A DNA stretch of 64,000 nt from Brumimicrobium mesophilum (GTDB lineage Bacteria; Bacteroidota; Bacteroidia; Flavobacteriales_D; Crocinitomicaceae), in assembly GCF_003025005.1 (NCBI RefSeq), contig NZ_PVSS01000011.1, forward strand, positions 62,001 through 126,000, in the 5' to 3' direction. Below the pieces are notes generated by a model. It did no database searches. It was not told the DNA's origin and worked only from the letters and a program-made list of their open reading frames with translations. The translations under genes and the position numbers were made by a program. Positions 1 to 7,927 of the stretch are shown here, one piece after another; positions within the stretch are counted from its first letter, which is position 1, and the number at the start of each line of letters is the position of its first letter.

Positions 1-837
1 TATAAAGTTGCAAGACTTCACGTTGACATTAACATTGTTGACAACGATAAATTAGATACTGAAGCTTTCAAGGCATCTCGAGAAGAATATGCAAACGCAG
101 AATTTATCGTAGAAGATGACGGAACATATATTTGCGGAAGTGAAGTTGAAAAGATGTCAAAATCGAAATTCAACGTTCAAAATCCAGATGATTTAGTAGA
201 GAAATACGGAGCGGATACTTTAAGAATGTATGAAATGTTCTTGGGTCCAATTGAGCAAGCAAAACCATGGGACACGAAAGGAATCAACGGAGTAAATAAC
301 TTCTTACGTAAAGTGTGGAGATTGTTCCATGACCAAGAAGGGAATGTAGTTCTTTCTGATGACAAAGCAGATGCAAAAGCATTAAAAACGATGCACAAAA
401 CCATCAAGAAAGCGCAAGACGATATGGACCGTTATGTGTTCAATACAACGGTTTCAGCATTGATGATTTGTGTGAATGAATTGACAGAACAAAAATGCAA
501 CAACAAAACTATTTTACAAGATTTAGTTGTTTTATTGACTCCATACGCACCTCATATTGCTGAAGAATTATGGGTGATTTTAGGAAATGAAGCAGGAACA
601 GTGAGTGATGCGACATACCCGATTTGCAACGAAGAATACTTAGTGGAAGATGCATTTGAATATCCAGTAAGTTTCAATGGTAAAATGCGTTTCAAGGTAG
701 AATTACCAAACAATTTATCGAAAGACGAAATTGAAAAAGAAGTGCTTGCAATGGAGAAATCACAACATTATTTGGATGGTAAAACACCGAAAAAGATCAT
801 TGTTGTTCCTGGAAGAATTGTAAATATTGTGGTTTAG
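1..837 (+). CDS. leuS: Leucyl-tRNA synthetase, C-terminal part (5' end outside window)
   Basis: Class I aminoacyl-tRNA synthetase that charges tRNA-Leu in the cytoplasm. The frame is open from base 1 and runs to a TAG at 835-837, so only the C-terminal ~278 residues are present. The KMSKS signature of the catalytic domain (bases 151-165, context EKMSKSKFNVQNPD) is visible, followed by YGADTLRMYEMFLGP, which is typical of LeuRS. The helical anticodon-binding domain (around VLLTPYAPHIAEELW) and the short C-terminal domain complete the protein. It is convergent with bioY, and a strong inverted repeat lies in the gap. The call is secure; the N-terminal editing domain cannot be judged. Confidence 0.96.
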   Translation, partial: YKVARLHVDINIVDNDKLDTEAFKASREEYANAEFIVEDDGTYICGSEVEKMSKSKFNVQNPDDLVEKYGADTLRMYEMFLGPIEQAKPWDTKGINGVNNFLRKVWRLFHDQEGNVVLSDDKADAKALKTMHKTIKKAQDDMDRYVFNTTVSALMICVNELTEQKCNNKTILQDLVVLLTPYAPHIAEELWVILGNEAGTVSDATYPICNEEYLVEDAFEYPVSFNGKMRFKVELPNNLSKDEIEKEVLAMEKSQHYLDGKTPKKIIVVPGRIVNIVV

Positions 838-840
838 ATT

Positions 841-897
841 TTTTTTTCACACCTTGCAGAGACGCACGGCCGCGCATCTCTGCAAGGTGTGAAAAAA
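841..897. repeat. GC-rich inverted repeat between convergent leuS and bioY
   Basis: A perfect 15-bp stem (848-862 CACACCTTGCAGAGA with 877-891) surrounds a GC-rich centre (CGCACGGCCGCGCA). It is flanked by a T-run on the left and an A-run on the right, which lengthens the stem. The T-run precedes the stem on both strands, so this is not a textbook intrinsic terminator for either gene. It may still stop transcription as a long hairpin. Its GC content is far above its surroundings, and it resembles dispersed REP-like palindromes built around an AGACGCACGGCC-type core; that assignment is from memory and is an inference. Confidence 0.7.
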
Positions 898-902
898 TCC
901 TA

Positions 903-1457
903 TTAATCGGCATTGTTTACGGAGACTGCGTTTACCGAAATTCTGTTGACTACTTTCTTAATCAGCCACCCCAATAATCCACCAATCAGTATTTTTACAA
1001 TGCCACCCAAAACAAATGGATTAAAACCATAAGTTACAGCATCTGAAATTCCTAAATTAAAGGCCAATCTGGTCACACCAAACAGTAAAATTACACAGGT
1101 TCCAGAGAAAGCAGCCAATAAAGAATTGACAAAAGTATTTCTGAATCTCTCGGAAAGAAACCCAGTCAAAATCCCACCAAAAAGAAAGCCAATTAAATAA
1201 CCGCCACTATTTCCGGTGAAAGCAGAAATTCCGTTTCCACCATCTGCGAAAACTGGAAGTCCAACTAATCCAATGATGAGGTAGAGTAAAATTGTGATCG
1301 TTCCCTCTTTCAAACCTAAAACATAAGCCACCAGCAAAACAGCTAAAGTCTGTCCAGTTACGGGAATATTCACCTCCAAAAGATTCAATTCTATTTGAAA
1401 TTGCGTAAAGAGAACCAATACAATCAATCCTACTAAAATTCGTAAACTCATTTTCAT
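903..1457 (-). CDS. bioY: Biotin transporter substrate-binding subunit BioY
   Basis: Small integral membrane protein of the BioY family, the biotin-specific S component of ECF-type vitamin transporters. The 184 residues match the usual family length. The sequence shows about six hydrophobic segments and the family's VNIPVTGQTLAVLLVAYVLG and GGNGISAFTGNSGGYLIGF regions. No biotin synthesis genes and no ECF ATPase or T component are adjacent, so BioY either works alone or recruits shared components encoded elsewhere. Upstream of the start, on the minus strand, is a short inverted repeat TTCACC-AAC-GGTGAA (1476-1490) that could be a regulatory site, though it is not a standard BirA operator. Confidence 0.9.
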   Translation of the reverse strand: MKMSLRILVGLIVLVLFTQFQIELNLLEVNIPVTGQTLAVLLVAYVLGLKEGTITILLYLIIGLVGLPVFADGGNGISAFTGNSGGYLIGFLFGGILTGFLSERFRNTFVNSLLAAFSGTCVILLFGVTRLAFNLGISDAVTYGFNPFVLGGIVKILIGGLLGWLIKKVVNRISVNAVSVNNAD

Positions 1458-1497
1458 GGTATAAATGTATAAAAATTCACCAACGGTGAAAAAATCC

Positions 1498-1525
1498 TTG
1501 AAAACCCGCGTTTGAAAATCCGCGT
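1498..1525. repeat. Tandem GC-rich 14-mer pair
   Basis: Two adjacent 14-mers, TTGAAAACCCGCGT (1498-1511) and TTGAAAATCCGCGT (1512-1525), differ at one base. They are followed by further GC-rich text (CATCCGTGTTCC). They sit between bioY and the glycosyltransferase gene. The phrase resembles dispersed intergenic repeats found in other Bacteroidetes genomes (remembered, not checked). No function is evident. Confidence 0.55.
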
Positions 1526-1605
1526 CATCCGTGTTCCATCACAGCGCAAATGCGGTTAATTTTCAGTAATTTCGCATCTATCATTAAATTGTAATTCCGT
1601 CACGT

Positions 1606-3549
1606 ATGAAACAACGCTCAAATCAATGGATTCTCATCATCATTTTGGTGATTTCTGTTGTTTTAAGAATGTTTAATTTTTCCGAAATTCCGTTTACGCA
1701 TGATGAATTTAGCGCCTTAGATCGCCTCGATTTTGACAGTTTTTCTGCTTTAATAAACGAAGGAGTTAAAATCGATGGACATCCAGCAGGAGTTCAAGTT
1801 TTTCTCTTTTATTGGTCTAAAATCTTTGGACTTTCAGAACAAGCAATCAAATTCCCATTCATCGTTTTTGGAGTGCTGGCCGTTTATTTTACTTATCTTA
1901 TTGGTAAGCGTTGGTTCAATGAAACCGTGGGGCTATTAACAGCAGCAGTCGTTTCTTCCTTGCAATATACAGTGATGTTTAGTCAAATTGCCCGACCGTA
2001 TATCAGCGGATTATTGTTTTCTCTGATGTTGGTTTATTACCTCACCAAGCTCATTCAAAAACCAGAGAAAAACTTTCTTTTGAATGGAATTCTATTTGTC
2101 ATTTCTGGAGCATTATGTGCCTATAATCATCATTTTAGTCTATTATTTGCCGCAATTGTTGGATTAAGTGGCGCTTTCTTCATAAAAAAGCAATTTCTGT
2201 TTAAATACTTTTTACTCGGAATTGGAATCTTTGTTCTCTACATTCCGCATTTAAACATCTTCTTTTATCAACTGAGTTTAGGTGGGGTAGAGCAGTGGTT
2301 AGGTAAGCCAAAACCAGATTTTTTAATCCATTTTATCAGTTTTATTTTTAATTATTCATGGATTTTAATTTCAACAGTTTTAGGAATTTCATTAGGCTTT
2401 TTTTTTATAAAAAGGTCGGTTAAAATCAATTGGAAAGTCTACCTTTTATTTGCTAGTTGGTTTACCCTACCTTTTTTAATCGGTTATTTTTATTCGGTTT
2501 ATTTTAGTGCTGTTCTGCATAATTCTGTCTTGATTTTTAGTTTCACTTTTATTCTCTTTTTATTCTTTGGTCACCTTCCAAACTGTAAGCCCAAAACAAA
2601 TTTACTGTTGGTTTCCATTGTAATGTTGGCAGGGATTTACTCATTGATTTTCGAACGGCAATATTATACTTATTTCTATCAATCTTGTTACGTGAAAGTA
2701 CTAGAAGATTATGAGGAAGTAAAGGAAAGTGAAGAGAATGTTCTGTCAATAATTCAGTCGGTTGAGCACATCAATAATTATTACATAAAAGAATTAGAAA
2801 TCGATTTCAATTACACTTGGTATAATGATTTTGAATCGATGTCAGAATTAAAGTTATTCATTGCGAAGAATGTAAAAAATTACGATAAACTTTATTTAGG
2901 GAGTTTACATAACATTGACCCACGTGCTATTCCGATCATTTTAGATTACTATCCAAATATTGAAATGGAGAACAATTATTTTGGTGGAGCGACTTATCTT
3001 TTTTCCAAGAAAAACGCGGATTCAAATTCAAAAAAGAGCAACAAAATTTCACTTATATCAATGTTGGATTTCGAAGATGAATCAACTGAATATTGGAATT
3101 ATGATGCTCAATTTATCACCGATTTAAAATCTGTTTCCGGCTCGAATTCTTACCTCATAAATTCAGAAATTGAATATGGTCCAAGTTATACAATTCAACT
3201 TGAAAAGATAAGTCAAAACAAATCAGATTTCATCGATTTTTCCCTCAAAGCAAAAGAGAACACGTCATTCAACGATGCAGTTTTGGTGGTGACGCTAGAA
3301 TCAAATGGCGAATCGGTTTTTTGGACAGGATATCCTCTAGAAGAAGCAATCAATTCAGACAGTTTAAGTTCCGAATGGTCAACAACCCATGTTTCGCTAA
3401 ACCTCAGCAGTATCTACTTAAATTATGACCATATTCAGCTGAAATCCTTGATTTGGAACAGGGGGAAAGGGGAGTTTTTGATTGATGATTTTAAAGTGAA
3501 TTTAAGAGAAGGAAATCCGGTCGTTTACGGGACGATGGAGGGGTTTTAA
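1606..3549 (+). CDS. Membrane glycosyltransferase, GT39/GT83 (ArnT/PMT) type
   Basis: A 647-residue polytopic inner-membrane protein of the dolichyl/undecaprenyl-phosphate-sugar transferase superfamily. The first hydrophobic helix is followed by FTHDEFSALDRL (about residues 30-41), which carries the acidic residues characteristic of the first periplasmic loop in this superfamily. Roughly ten further hydrophobic segments run to about residue 350. The C-terminal ~290 residues are soluble and hydrophilic, with a beta-rich stretch near the end resembling a carbohydrate-binding fold; that last point is an inference. The likely role is transfer of a lipid-linked sugar to protein, lipid A or glycan in the periplasm. 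The substrate cannot be told. No other glycan genes adjoin it. Confidence 0.75.
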   Translation: MKQRSNQWILIIILVISVVLRMFNFSEIPFTHDEFSALDRLDFDSFSALINEGVKIDGHPAGVQVFLFYWSKIFGLSEQAIKFPFIVFGVLAVYFTYLIGKRWFNETVGLLTAAVVSSLQYTVMFSQIARPYISGLLFSLMLVYYLTKLIQKPEKNFLLNGILFVISGALCAYNHHFSLLFAAIVGLSGAFFIKKQFLFKYFLLGIGIFVLYIPHLNIFFYQLSLGGVEQWLGKPKPDFLIHFISFIFNYSWILISTVLGISLGFFFIKRSVKINWKVYLLFASWFTLPFLIGYFYSVYFSAVLHNSVLIFSFTFILFLFFGHLPNCKPKTNLLLVSIVMLAGIYSLIFERQYYTYFYQSCYVKVLEDYEEVKESEENVLSIIQSVEHINNYYIKELEIDFNYTWYNDFESMSELKLFIAKNVKNYDKLYLGSLHNIDPRAIPIILDYYPNIEMENNYFGGATYLFSKKNADSNSKKSNKISLISMLDFEDESTEYWNYDAQFITDLKSVSGSNSYLINSEIEYGPSYTIQLEKISQNKSDFIDFSLKAKENTSFNDAVLVVTLESNGESVFWTGYPLEEAINSDSLSSEWSTTHVSLNLSSIYLNYDHIQLKSLIWNRGKGEFLIDDFKVNLREGNPVVYGTMEGF

Positions 3550-3586
3550 CACTCCCTCACATCTCCAATCTCTCCATTTTATATTC

Positions 3587-4222
3587 CTACAACCCTTCAG
3601 CCAAACTTTGTTCCAATGCTCCTTTAAAAACCTCAGTACTTTGTGCTCCAGAAATTGCATACTTTCCGCCTAAAACGAAGAAAGGAACTCCTTTAACTCC
3701 AATATCTCTGGCCTTTTGAATGTCTGCTTTCACATCTTGCGAAAAAGCCTCGCTATTCAAAACATCCTGACATTTATCTTTTGAAATTCCAGCCATTTCA
3801 GCTAAAGCCTGCAGAGTTGGTGAATCATCAATATTTTTCCCATCTTCAAAGTGCGCTTTTAACAGTAATTCTTTCACCTCTGCCTGTTTTCCTTCTTGCT
3901 TGGCTAAATGTAAAATTCGGTGTGCGTTGATTGAATTAGCTACAATCGATTTATCAAAATCGAAATTTAATCCTTCGCCTTTGGCCATGTCAGTAACTTG
4001 GCTAAACATTTGACCAACTTCCTCTATAGACATTCCTTTTGAGTTGGCGAGTTCTTGTTTCGCACTTAAATTTGGATCAGTTTTCAATTCTGCGTTGAGT
4101 AAAAAACTCTTGTATTCTATCTCTATATCCTCCAGTTTTAGCTCATCTATGGCTTTCTCTAATCTACGTTTTCCGATATAACAAAACGGACACATTACAT
4201 CACTCCAAACTTCTATTTTCAT
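3587..4222 (-). CDS. DsbA family (FrnE-like) oxidoreductase
   Basis: A 211-residue thioredoxin-fold protein of the FrnE/2-hydroxychromene-2-carboxylate isomerase branch of the DsbA family. The CPFC redox motif sits at residues 11-14 just after the first strand (KIEVWSDVMCPFCYIGKRR), and the cis-Pro region GVKGVPFFVLGGKYAISGAQ is present near the C-terminus. There is no signal peptide, so it is probably cytoplasmic, as is usual for FrnE. It may act in thiol-disulfide exchange under stress, but the substrate is unknown. It is convergent with the glycosyltransferase and divergent from the universal stress protein gene. A -7-like element (TATTTTTG on the minus strand, 4240-4247) lies about 18 bases upstream of the start. 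Confidence 0.88.
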   Translation of the reverse strand: MKIEVWSDVMCPFCYIGKRRLEKAIDELKLEDIEIEYKSFLLNAELKTDPNLSAKQELANSKGMSIEEVGQMFSQVTDMAKGEGLNFDFDKSIVANSINAHRILHLAKQEGKQAEVKELLLKAHFEDGKNIDDSPTLQALAEMAGISKDKCQDVLNSEAFSQDVKADIQKARDIGVKGVPFFVLGGKYAISGAQSTEVFKGALEQSLAEGL

Positions 4223-4472
4223 ATCAATTACTTTGCTTTCAAAAATAACAAGATTACCAGAGATTTGTTTTATGAATGACGATATTATAGCCGTTAGAAA
4301 TAGAAAATATAAGCTTTTAAACCAAAAATGATTTTCGTCATAAAAAATTCAAGAAAAAATATTTTTTTACATGAATCATTAATTTTTCAAGCTTTCATCA
4401 TTCAAAAAGGATATTTTGACCTTATCTTTAGTGAAATAAACCGATGTTAATTTTAACGTAATACAAACTACA

Positions 4473-5312
4473 ATGATAACTATTCTTTATCCAACCGACT
4501 TTTCAAATGCGGCAGAAAATGCATTTTTTTATGCATTACAATTAACGCGAAAATTAAACGCAGAACTCGTTCTTGTTCATGTTTATGAATTACCTGAATT
4601 AGGCAGAGCATTGCACAATACTTCAAAAGAAGTTTTTGAGATTATGGAGATGGAAACTCTTGAAAAATTTAAAAAATCTGTTGAAACTTTGCGAAGAAAA
4701 GCAGAGAACAATGGGTATGGAGATGTCGATTTCAAACATTTAATGTCAGAAGGTCAAATTGTTCCAAGAATAATTGATTTAGCCAAAATAGAAAATGCAG
4801 ATTATATCGTTATGGGAACGACTGGTGCATCTGGATTAAAAGAAGTTTTTTTAGGTTCTGTTGCAGCAGGAGTAATAGACAATTCTCCATGTAATGTGTT
4901 GAGCATTCCAGTAGATGTTAGTCCATCAAACTCAATCGATAAAATTGCTTATCTAACCAATTACAAGGATGAAGAAGTTGTTTCTTTTAATGAAGTAAAT
5001 CGCTTCGCGAAATATTTCGACGCCTACGTTTGCAGTCTGCATTATGAGAAAGATGTTTCAGAGATCACTAAAGATAAAATGGAAGCTTGGAAGAAAAAAT
5101 TAGGTGTGAATTATGAAGAATTAAATTCTTATGTGGTAACAGGAAACAATTTTGAAGAGGCCGTTTGTGAACTTTATATGAAGCAAAACATTGATATTTT
5201 GGCAATTCAACCTAGAAAGAGAAATTTCTTTACGAATATTTTTAAGAAGAGTTTGTCAAAACATATTGTCCATAAATTAAGTATTCCATTGTTTACTTTA
5301 CCTGCTAAATAA
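4473..5312 (+). CDS. Universal stress protein, tandem UspA domains
   Basis: A 279-residue cytoplasmic protein made of two UspA domains. The N-terminal domain (about 1-150) starts ITILYPTDFSNAAENAF and retains the ATP-binding signature GASGLKEVFLGS. The C-terminal domain (about 155-279) is divergent and lacks a clear nucleotide-binding loop (EAVCELYMKQNIDILAIQPRKRNFF). Double-domain Usp proteins are common in Bacteroidetes and take part in stress survival. A short palindrome, GTTAATTTTAAC (4446-4457), lies just upstream of the start and could be a regulator site, which is speculative. A small lipoprotein gene follows in the same direction. Confidence 0.9.
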   Translation: MITILYPTDFSNAAENAFFYALQLTRKLNAELVLVHVYELPELGRALHNTSKEVFEIMEMETLEKFKKSVETLRRKAENNGYGDVDFKHLMSEGQIVPRIIDLAKIENADYIVMGTTGASGLKEVFLGSVAAGVIDNSPCNVLSIPVDVSPSNSIDKIAYLTNYKDEEVVSFNEVNRFAKYFDAYVCSLHYEKDVSEITKDKMEAWKKKLGVNYEELNSYVVTGNNFEEAVCELYMKQNIDILAIQPRKRNFFTNIFKKSLSKHIVHKLSIPLFTLPAK

Positions 5313-5375
5313 ATAGAACTTATAACTCGCGGTTCATTTCTAAAAGCTTATCTTGACCAAACATTAAGATAGTTT

Positions 5376-5708
5376 ATGAAAAATTTATACATGTATTTTC
5401 TGTTTTGTGTCTTAGCAATTTCAATTGTTGGCTGTAATCACAAGATGGAAATTTGCGATTGTTTTGAATTGAGATTAAAAATCAAAAACTTGATGAAAGA
5501 AGCCGAAAATGATTCAATTCTGGAAGAAAGTGAAGAGTTTAAGGGCTTAATTGATCAAAAGAAGGAATGTTTGACAAAAATTGAACCTGCTTATTTCGAG
5601 GAAAATAATATTCAAAGAAACGGTAGAAATGAAGAAGAATTTTTGCGTGTCGAGTTAAGTGATTGTCAAGCTGTAAAGGATTTATTGACAACGCAGGAAG
5701 TAGAATAA
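5376..5708 (+). CDS. Small hypothetical lipoprotein
   Basis: A 110-residue protein with a lipoprotein signal peptide: the hydrophobic MYFLFCVLAISIVG is followed by a lipobox cysteine near residue 20 (IVGC). The mature part is charged and helical and holds further cysteines (EICDCFE, KKECL, LSDCQ). I do not recognise a family. It lies 63 bases after the universal stress protein gene on the same strand and may be co-transcribed with it. Membrane-anchored localisation is inferred from the signal; the function is unknown. Confidence 0.65.
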   Translation: MKNLYMYFLFCVLAISIVGCNHKMEICDCFELRLKIKNLMKEAENDSILEESEEFKGLIDQKKECLTKIEPAYFEENNIQRNGRNEEEFLRVELSDCQAVKDLLTTQEVE

Positions 5709-5800
5709 AAAAGGCTTTAGAAGATGGGTTAACAATGTTCAAATTTTATGCTGACATGGCTTGACTTCCTGATCAAAGAACGAGTCAAAAGAGGAAAGGA

Positions 5801-5992
5801 TTACATTATCTCTTTAACCCTTCCAACTTCCCCTGTATCCAATCTCACCTTAATTCCGTGAGGATGGGTTGGTGAACTAGTTAAAATTTTCTCAACAACT
5901 CCTTCAGTCAAAATTCCTGTGCGTTGATCTTTTTTTAATACAATTTTGACTTCAGCACCTACATGAACATTATTGCGATTGTTTCCAGACAT
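5801..5992 (-). CDS. ywbE: YwbE family protein (DUF2196)
   Basis: A 63-residue protein matching the YwbE family in length and pattern: VGAEVKIVLKKDQRTG, then LTEGVVEKILT, then the HPHGIKVRL segment and a GRVKEIM end. The fold is predicted to be a small beta-barrel. The function is not established; it is a conserved cytoplasmic protein in many bacteria. It lies just downstream of dus on the same strand, 32 bases apart, so the two are probably co-transcribed. Confidence 0.85.
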   Translation of the reverse strand: MSGNNRNNVHVGAEVKIVLKKDQRTGILTEGVVEKILTSSPTHPHGIKVRLDTGEVGRVKEIM

Positions 5993-6024
5993 TTTTTACT
6001 TTTTTAAATTAAAGACAGAAAATT

Positions 6025-7020
6025 TTAAACCAGTAATTCAACTCCTTTGAATTTCTCTGCAACTTCATCCAAAGTATCATTAATTTCGTTCAAATCAAAA
6101 GTTGTAACCAATTTTGTACGGAATGCTTTAAAGTGAGGAACTCCCCTGAAATAGTTCGAATAATGACGTTTCATTTCAACGATGGCTAGTTTTTCACCTT
6201 TCCATTTTACACTCATTTCTAAGTGACGTCGAGCAACATCAACTCTTTGTTCTAATGTTGGTCCAGGTAAATGTTCACCTGTATCTCTGAAGTGTTTTAT
6301 TTCATTGAAAATCCATGGATAACCAATCGAAGCACGACCAATCATAATTCCATCAACACCATATTTTTCTTTGTACAATAAAGCTTTTTCAGGACTGTCA
6401 ATATCACCGTTACCAAAAACCGGAATATGCATTCTTGGATTATTTTTTACATCAGCAATCAAATCCCAATTGGCTTCTCCCTTGTACATTTGTTTTCGTG
6501 TACGACCATGAATAGAAATTCCTTCAATTCCAACGTCTTGAAGACGCTCAGCAACTTCAACGATGAATTTTGTATCGTCATCCCAACCTAATCTGGTTTT
6601 AACAGTCACAGGTAAAGAAGTGCTTTTTACAATTTCAGCGGTCATTTTCACCATCTTTGGAATGTCTTGAAGAATTCCAGCTCCTGAACCTTTACACGCC
6701 ACCTTCTTTACTGGGCAACCATAGTTGATATCGATAATGTCAGGATTGGTTTTTGCAGTGATTTCAGTAGCTAATTTCATGCTTTCGATGTCATTTCCGA
6801 AAATTTGAATCCCAACGGGACGTTCATATTCAAAAATATCTAACTTTTCAATGCTTTTTACCGCATCACGAATTAAGCCTTCGGAAGAAATAAATTCCGT
6901 ATACATTAAATCTGCTCCATTTTCTTTACACAAAGCGCGAAAAGGCGGGTCACTCACGTCTTCCATTGGAGCGAGTAATAAAGGGAAGTCTCCCAATTCT
7001 ATATCACGGATTTTTACCAT
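6025..7020 (-). CDS. dus: tRNA-dihydrouridine synthase, DusB type
   Basis: FMN-dependent enzyme that reduces specific uridines in the tRNA D-loop. The 331 residues form the usual TIM barrel plus a C-terminal helical tRNA-binding domain. Visible motifs are LAPMEDVSDPPFR at the N-terminus, the catalytic DINYGCPVKKV with the cysteine at residue 102, VKTRLGW, ISIHGRTRKQMYKG and FGNGDIDSPEKAL, followed by IGRASIGYPWIF. The ywbE gene follows in the same direction. A full consensus promoter ends seven bases before the ATG, so the leader is very short or absent. The exact Dus subfamily is inferred from overall similarity to NifR3/DusB. Confidence 0.93.
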   Translation of the reverse strand: MVKIRDIELGDFPLLLAPMEDVSDPPFRALCKENGADLMYTEFISSEGLIRDAVKSIEKLDIFEYERPVGIQIFGNDIESMKLATEITAKTNPDIIDINYGCPVKKVACKGSGAGILQDIPKMVKMTAEIVKSTSLPVTVKTRLGWDDDTKFIVEVAERLQDVGIEGISIHGRTRKQMYKGEANWDLIADVKNNPRMHIPVFGNGDIDSPEKALLYKEKYGVDGIMIGRASIGYPWIFNEIKHFRDTGEHLPGPTLEQRVDVARRHLEMSVKWKGEKLAIVEMKRHYSNYFRGVPHFKAFRTKLVTTFDLNEINDTLDEVAEKFKGVELLV

Positions 7021-7027
7021 AGCGTTG

Positions 7028-7057
7028 CAAAATTACGTCTAACTTTGACAACAGCAA
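7028..7057 (-). promoter_or_regulatory. Promoter of dus (TTG-N19-TAATTTTG)
   Basis: On the minus strand TTG (complement of 7055-7057) is followed by exactly 19 bases and TAATTTTG (complement of 7028-7035). This is the full flavobacterial housekeeping sigma consensus, TTG-N17-23-TAnnTTTG. The predicted start of transcription falls only a few bases before the dus ATG at 7020. Confidence 0.75.
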
Positions 7058-7171
7058 AATAGTTTTTGAATTAACAGCAAGAAATGATTATTTTTGAACT
7101 TATTAAACGGCTCCAAATAGGGCTTAATTTGCTTATTTTTCACCTATAATAAAGAGAATAAAAGATTGAAT

Positions 7172-7801
7172 ATGAAACAAGTTTTATTTCTTCTGGTATT
7201 GATTAGTCTAATTGCATTTTCGTGTAAAAAATTGAAGAAATTGGAAAATGATATCACCACCGAAAAGTTTATTCCATCATTAACTCTGAATCCTGTTGAT
7301 AGCGCTGTTCAACTCTATACTCCAAGTTGTGGGGAGTTTATCCCTTTTCCTTTTGATTCAGTTCAAAGTATTGAAATCGATATTGATAAAAATGGCGAAA
7401 ATGATTATAGTTTTACTTATACCACAGCATATAATTTTATAAGTACTTCAGATTCGTGTAAAAATCATAATTCAAAAGTGGAGGTAAAGGCCTTGGGAAT
7501 TGGAAATAATATTTTCGTAGAGAATAAAGTAAACAAAAAGGCAAAAGTTTTTGAAGAAGGTGAAGAAATAGATAACAGTAACCATTTATCATCAAACGCA
7601 ATCATTTTTCAAGATGATGGATTATCATCTGAAGAAATTTCAATGGAAAACGGAAATAAATATATCGGAGTGAAATTATTTTCTGGAAGCGTGGGTTGGA
7701 TAAAAGTTTACCACCGAAGAGATTCTTTTGACTTTTCAATTATGGAACATGCCCTCAATAAAACGGTTCAATTAACAATCAAGGCGGGGCATAGGGATTA
7801 A
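7172..7801 (+). CDS. Hypothetical lipoprotein
   Basis: A 209-residue protein of unknown family. I start it at the ATG at 7172 rather than the in-frame TTG six bases earlier, because this gives a standard lipoprotein signal, MKQVLFLLVLISLIAFSC, with the lipobox cysteine at residue 18 followed by KKLKK. The mature part is hydrophilic and beta-rich, with two further cysteines and an acidic segment (EEGEEIDNSN). Probably attached to a membrane facing the periplasm or cell surface. It is followed by asparagine synthetase but does not look functionally linked to it. Confidence 0.7.
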   Translation: MKQVLFLLVLISLIAFSCKKLKKLENDITTEKFIPSLTLNPVDSAVQLYTPSCGEFIPFPFDSVQSIEIDIDKNGENDYSFTYTTAYNFISTSDSCKNHNSKVEVKALGIGNNIFVENKVNKKAKVFEEGEEIDNSNHLSSNAIIFQDDGLSSEEISMENGNKYIGVKLFSGSVGWIKVYHRRDSFDFSIMEHALNKTVQLTIKAGHRD

Positions 7802-7927
7802 AAAGTGGAATAAGGAGTAATCATTAATAAGTGAAAAGTAGAGTATTACCTGAATGTATGAAAATTATCGATTACTCCAAACTTGCATCTCAAAACTTCC
7901 TACTCACAACTCAATACTGAAATAAAC

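Noticed and set aside
1541-1575. Promoter for the glycosyltransferase (TAATTTCG at 1567-1574)
   Set aside because: One mismatch in the -7 element and no TTG upstream; too weak to annotate.
4416-4430. Promoter TTTTGACC-TTATCTTTA before the universal stress protein
   Set aside because: The TTG and TATCTTTA words are only four bases apart, which is incompatible with the consensus spacing.
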